From assembly GCF_001695835.1 (NCBI RefSeq), contig NZ_MBSO01000008.1:1-64000 (forward strand): a stretch of DNA of 64,000 nucleotides. Direction: 5' to 3'. The notes beneath the pieces were generated by a model, which saw only the letters and a program-made list of their open reading frames with translations, was not told the origin of the DNA and did no database searches. This document shows positions 62,736 to 64,000 of the stretch, one piece after another. This stretch comes from Ensifer sp. LC11. GTDB lineage: Bacteria > Pseudomonadota > Alphaproteobacteria > Rhizobiales > Rhizobiaceae. Made by a program: the position numbers and the translations under genes. Position 1 is the first letter of the stretch; every line of letters starts with the position of its first letter.

Positions 62736-63923
62736 GTGAAACGAGTCAGTGCCCTTCTGCTTTGTTCCGCCCTCGTGGGATGCCAGGCCGTTCCGGCTGA
62801 GGGGCCGCTGGCGGGAGCGATCGTCAAGGATGCCGGCCAGTCCGGCGCCGAGATCGGTCGCCAGAATGCGACCGTCTTCGATATCGTCGATGTGGATGGC
62901 CGCTCCGCGCGTCTCGTTTCAGACTACGTCTCCTCGACTTTGAACCGCCGTTTCGGCGTCGGTGGCGGTGTTGGCCGGGTCGTCATCGGCGTCGGCGACG
63001 CGCTGAAGGTCTCGATCTTCGAGGCCGGCAGCGATGGGCTGTTCTCGACCGCCGAGTCCAAGCAGACGAGCATCGATCTCGTCGTTCAGCCGGATGGCAA
63101 GGCTGCGATTCCTTACGTGGGGCCCGTCCGCTTTGCCGGTCTGACGCTGGAGCAGGCACGCCAGGAGATCCTTGAGGCGCTGAAGCAGAAGGCGGTCGAG
63201 CCTGATGTTATCGTCACCAGCATGAGCACCGCTTCGCGCAACGTCACGGTTTCCGGCGCTGTCGGCAGGTCGTCCGTGGTGCCGTTGAGCCTGGTCGACG
63301 AAACGATCAACGAAGTCATCGCCAAGGCCGGTGGTCCGGCTGCGCAGCCCTATGAGACCTATGTCACGCTGGTGCGCGGCAAGAAGACCGGAACGGTCCT
63401 CCTGAAGTCGATTATCGAAAACCCGTCGGAAAACATTCACGTCAAGCCTGGCGACCAGATCTTCGTGACGCGTGATCCGCGCCGCTTCACCATCCTTGGC
63501 GCGGTCAAGGCCAACCAGCGCGTTGAATTCGGCGCCAACGACCTGAACCTGCTCGAAGCCATGGGCCTTGCCGGCGGCGGCTCGGATTACACGCTCGACA
63601 TGAAGGGCTACTTCATCTTCCGTTACGAAGAGCCCGATGTCGTCATGAGCCTGCTCGGCCAGCAACGCTTCAACGAGATGCTGCGTAAGGGCATGAAGAC
63701 CGACGGCATGGGGCGCTACCCGATCGTCTACCGCTTCGACATGAGCAAGCCGGATAGCCTGATCGTTGGCCAGACCTTCCCGATCAAGAACCGCGACGTC
63801 ATTTATGCGTCGCGCCATCCGTCGGTCGATTTCTCGAAATTCCTGAACTTCATCGCCCAGCCGGTCGGCATCGCCAATTCCGGCTTCTCGATCGCCGACA
63901 ACATCAACAGTTTGGGCAACTAG
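62736..63923 (+). CDS. Outer-membrane polysaccharide export lipoprotein (OPX, Wza/KpsD-like)
   Basis: The 395-residue product has a signal peptide with lipobox ALVGC (Cys about 16), so it should be lipid-anchored in the outer membrane. The poly-export domain is recognised by GVGDALKVSIFEAG near residue 88 and VVQPDGKAAIPYVGPVRFAGLTL; two SLBB-like beta domains follow (NVTVSGAVGRSSV and FTILGAVKANQRVEF). It would be the outer-membrane channel for capsule or exopolysaccharide. It is divergent from rkpA; the S. fredii gene upstream of rkpA is called rkpU, but I cannot confirm identity. The GTG start at 62736 has GGAG 8 bases upstream. A strong terminator follows. Confidence 0.88.
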   Translation: MKRVSALLLCSALVGCQAVPAEGPLAGAIVKDAGQSGAEIGRQNATVFDIVDVDGRSARLVSDYVSSTLNRRFGVGGGVGRVVIGVGDALKVSIFEAGSDGLFSTAESKQTSIDLVVQPDGKAAIPYVGPVRFAGLTLEQARQEILEALKQKAVEPDVIVTSMSTASRNVTVSGAVGRSSVVPLSLVDETINEVIAKAGGPAAQPYETYVTLVRGKKTGTVLLKSIIENPSENIHVKPGDQIFVTRDPRRFTILGAVKANQRVEFGANDLNLLEAMGLAGGGSDYTLDMKGYFIFRYEEPDVVMSLLGQQRFNEMLRKGMKTDGMGRYPIVYRFDMSKPDSLIVGQTFPIKNRDVIYASRHPSVDFSKFLNFIAQPVGIANSGFSIADNINSLGN

Positions 63924-63940
63924 TCGCCCAAGGGCCCGAT

Positions 63941-63980
63941 GCAAAGGGCGTCGACCGAAAGGTCGGCGCCCTTTGCTTTT
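63941..63980 (+). terminator. Rho-independent terminator after the export lipoprotein gene
   Basis: Sixteen-base arms (63941-63956 and 63961-63976) pair with only one G-T wobble around a GAAA tetraloop, followed by TTTT. It begins 18 bases after the stop codon. Bases 63981-64000 show nothing. Confidence 0.9.
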
Positions 63981-64000
63981 GTCTTGCCACTTGCGCGGCG

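Overview
The window looks like a chromosomal segment of a Rhizobiaceae alphaproteobacterium, most likely Sinorhizobium/Ensifer. The reasons are the high GC content with GC-biased third positions, a PodJ polarity factor, a complete rkpA-rkpG-rkpH-rkpI-rkpJ (rkp-1) K-antigen cluster, and several typical rhizobial intergenic palindromes. No tRNA, rRNA, CRISPR array, insertion sequence or prophage gene was seen. Gene density and composition are those of core genome rather than of an island.

Layout. 0.1-5.9 kb (minus strand): a fatty-acid beta-oxidation operon (acyl-CoA dehydrogenase, thiolase, small YbaY-like lipoprotein, bifunctional FadB). 6.4-10.3 kb: podJ, a cell-polarity factor divergent from that operon. 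10.6-12.7 kb: a TauE/SafE exporter with a TIGR02186 partner, and a stand-alone Lrp-type ligand-binding domain. 12.75-16.3 kb: the ligase-associated PdeM phosphoesterase and Lhr-like helicase, separated by a perfect 44-bp inverted repeat. 16.4-17.4 kb: an Rrf2 regulator and an AhpD-like protein under a 15-bp palindromic operator. 17.5-23.8 kb: housekeeping and hypothetical genes (YitT-like, TPR methyltransferase, DUF6460, CAP lipoprotein, MATE, pyrD, DUF952). 23.8-28.1 kb: a LuxR-type response regulator tail-to-tail with a transporter-fused hybrid histidine kinase, resembling CrbR/CrbS. 28.3-30.5 kb: mscL, an aminotransferase and a chorismate mutase. 30.8-33.3 kb: a bd-type quinol oxidase of the CioAB kind, with a 38-residue DUF2474 subunit that starts with TTG across the cydB stop codon.

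33.6-41.7 kb is a coherent catabolic locus. A basic-amino-acid ABC importer and an M20 amidohydrolase lie on the minus strand. Divergent from them is tetR - aruH-like transaminase - aruI-like 2-ketoarginine decarboxylase. Together they suggest arginine uptake and breakdown by the transaminase route. The divergent promoter region has a 16-bp palindrome over a TATAAT -10 box and a 22-codon leader overlapping tetR.

41.9-46.4 kb: a small hypothetical protein, a fused secDF with a strong terminator, two small ORFs of unknown function, and a second cysteine-containing Rrf2 regulator. 46.6-49.4 kb: a KpsF-type arabinose-5-phosphate isomerase, an Lrp regulator and a divergent MFS transporter. 49.4-62.3 kb: the rkpA-G-H-I-J capsule operon on the minus strand. 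RkpA is a 2502-residue polyketide synthase without a thioesterase. It is followed by an oxoamine-synthase-like transferase, a short-chain reductase, a sulfatase-fold membrane protein and a KpsS-like protein. 62.7-63.9 kb: a divergent outer-membrane polysaccharide export lipoprotein ending in a strong terminator. Together these would make, modify and export the K-antigen and its lipid anchor, with KpsF supplying a Kdo precursor.

The most interesting observations are regulatory or small: paired palindromes upstream of the beta-oxidation operon, the Rrf2 and TetR operators, the hidden DUF2474 gene, the leader peptide fused to tetR translation, the degenerate methyltransferase segment in RkpA, and tandem repeats upstream of rkpA. 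No clearly new multi-gene system was found.
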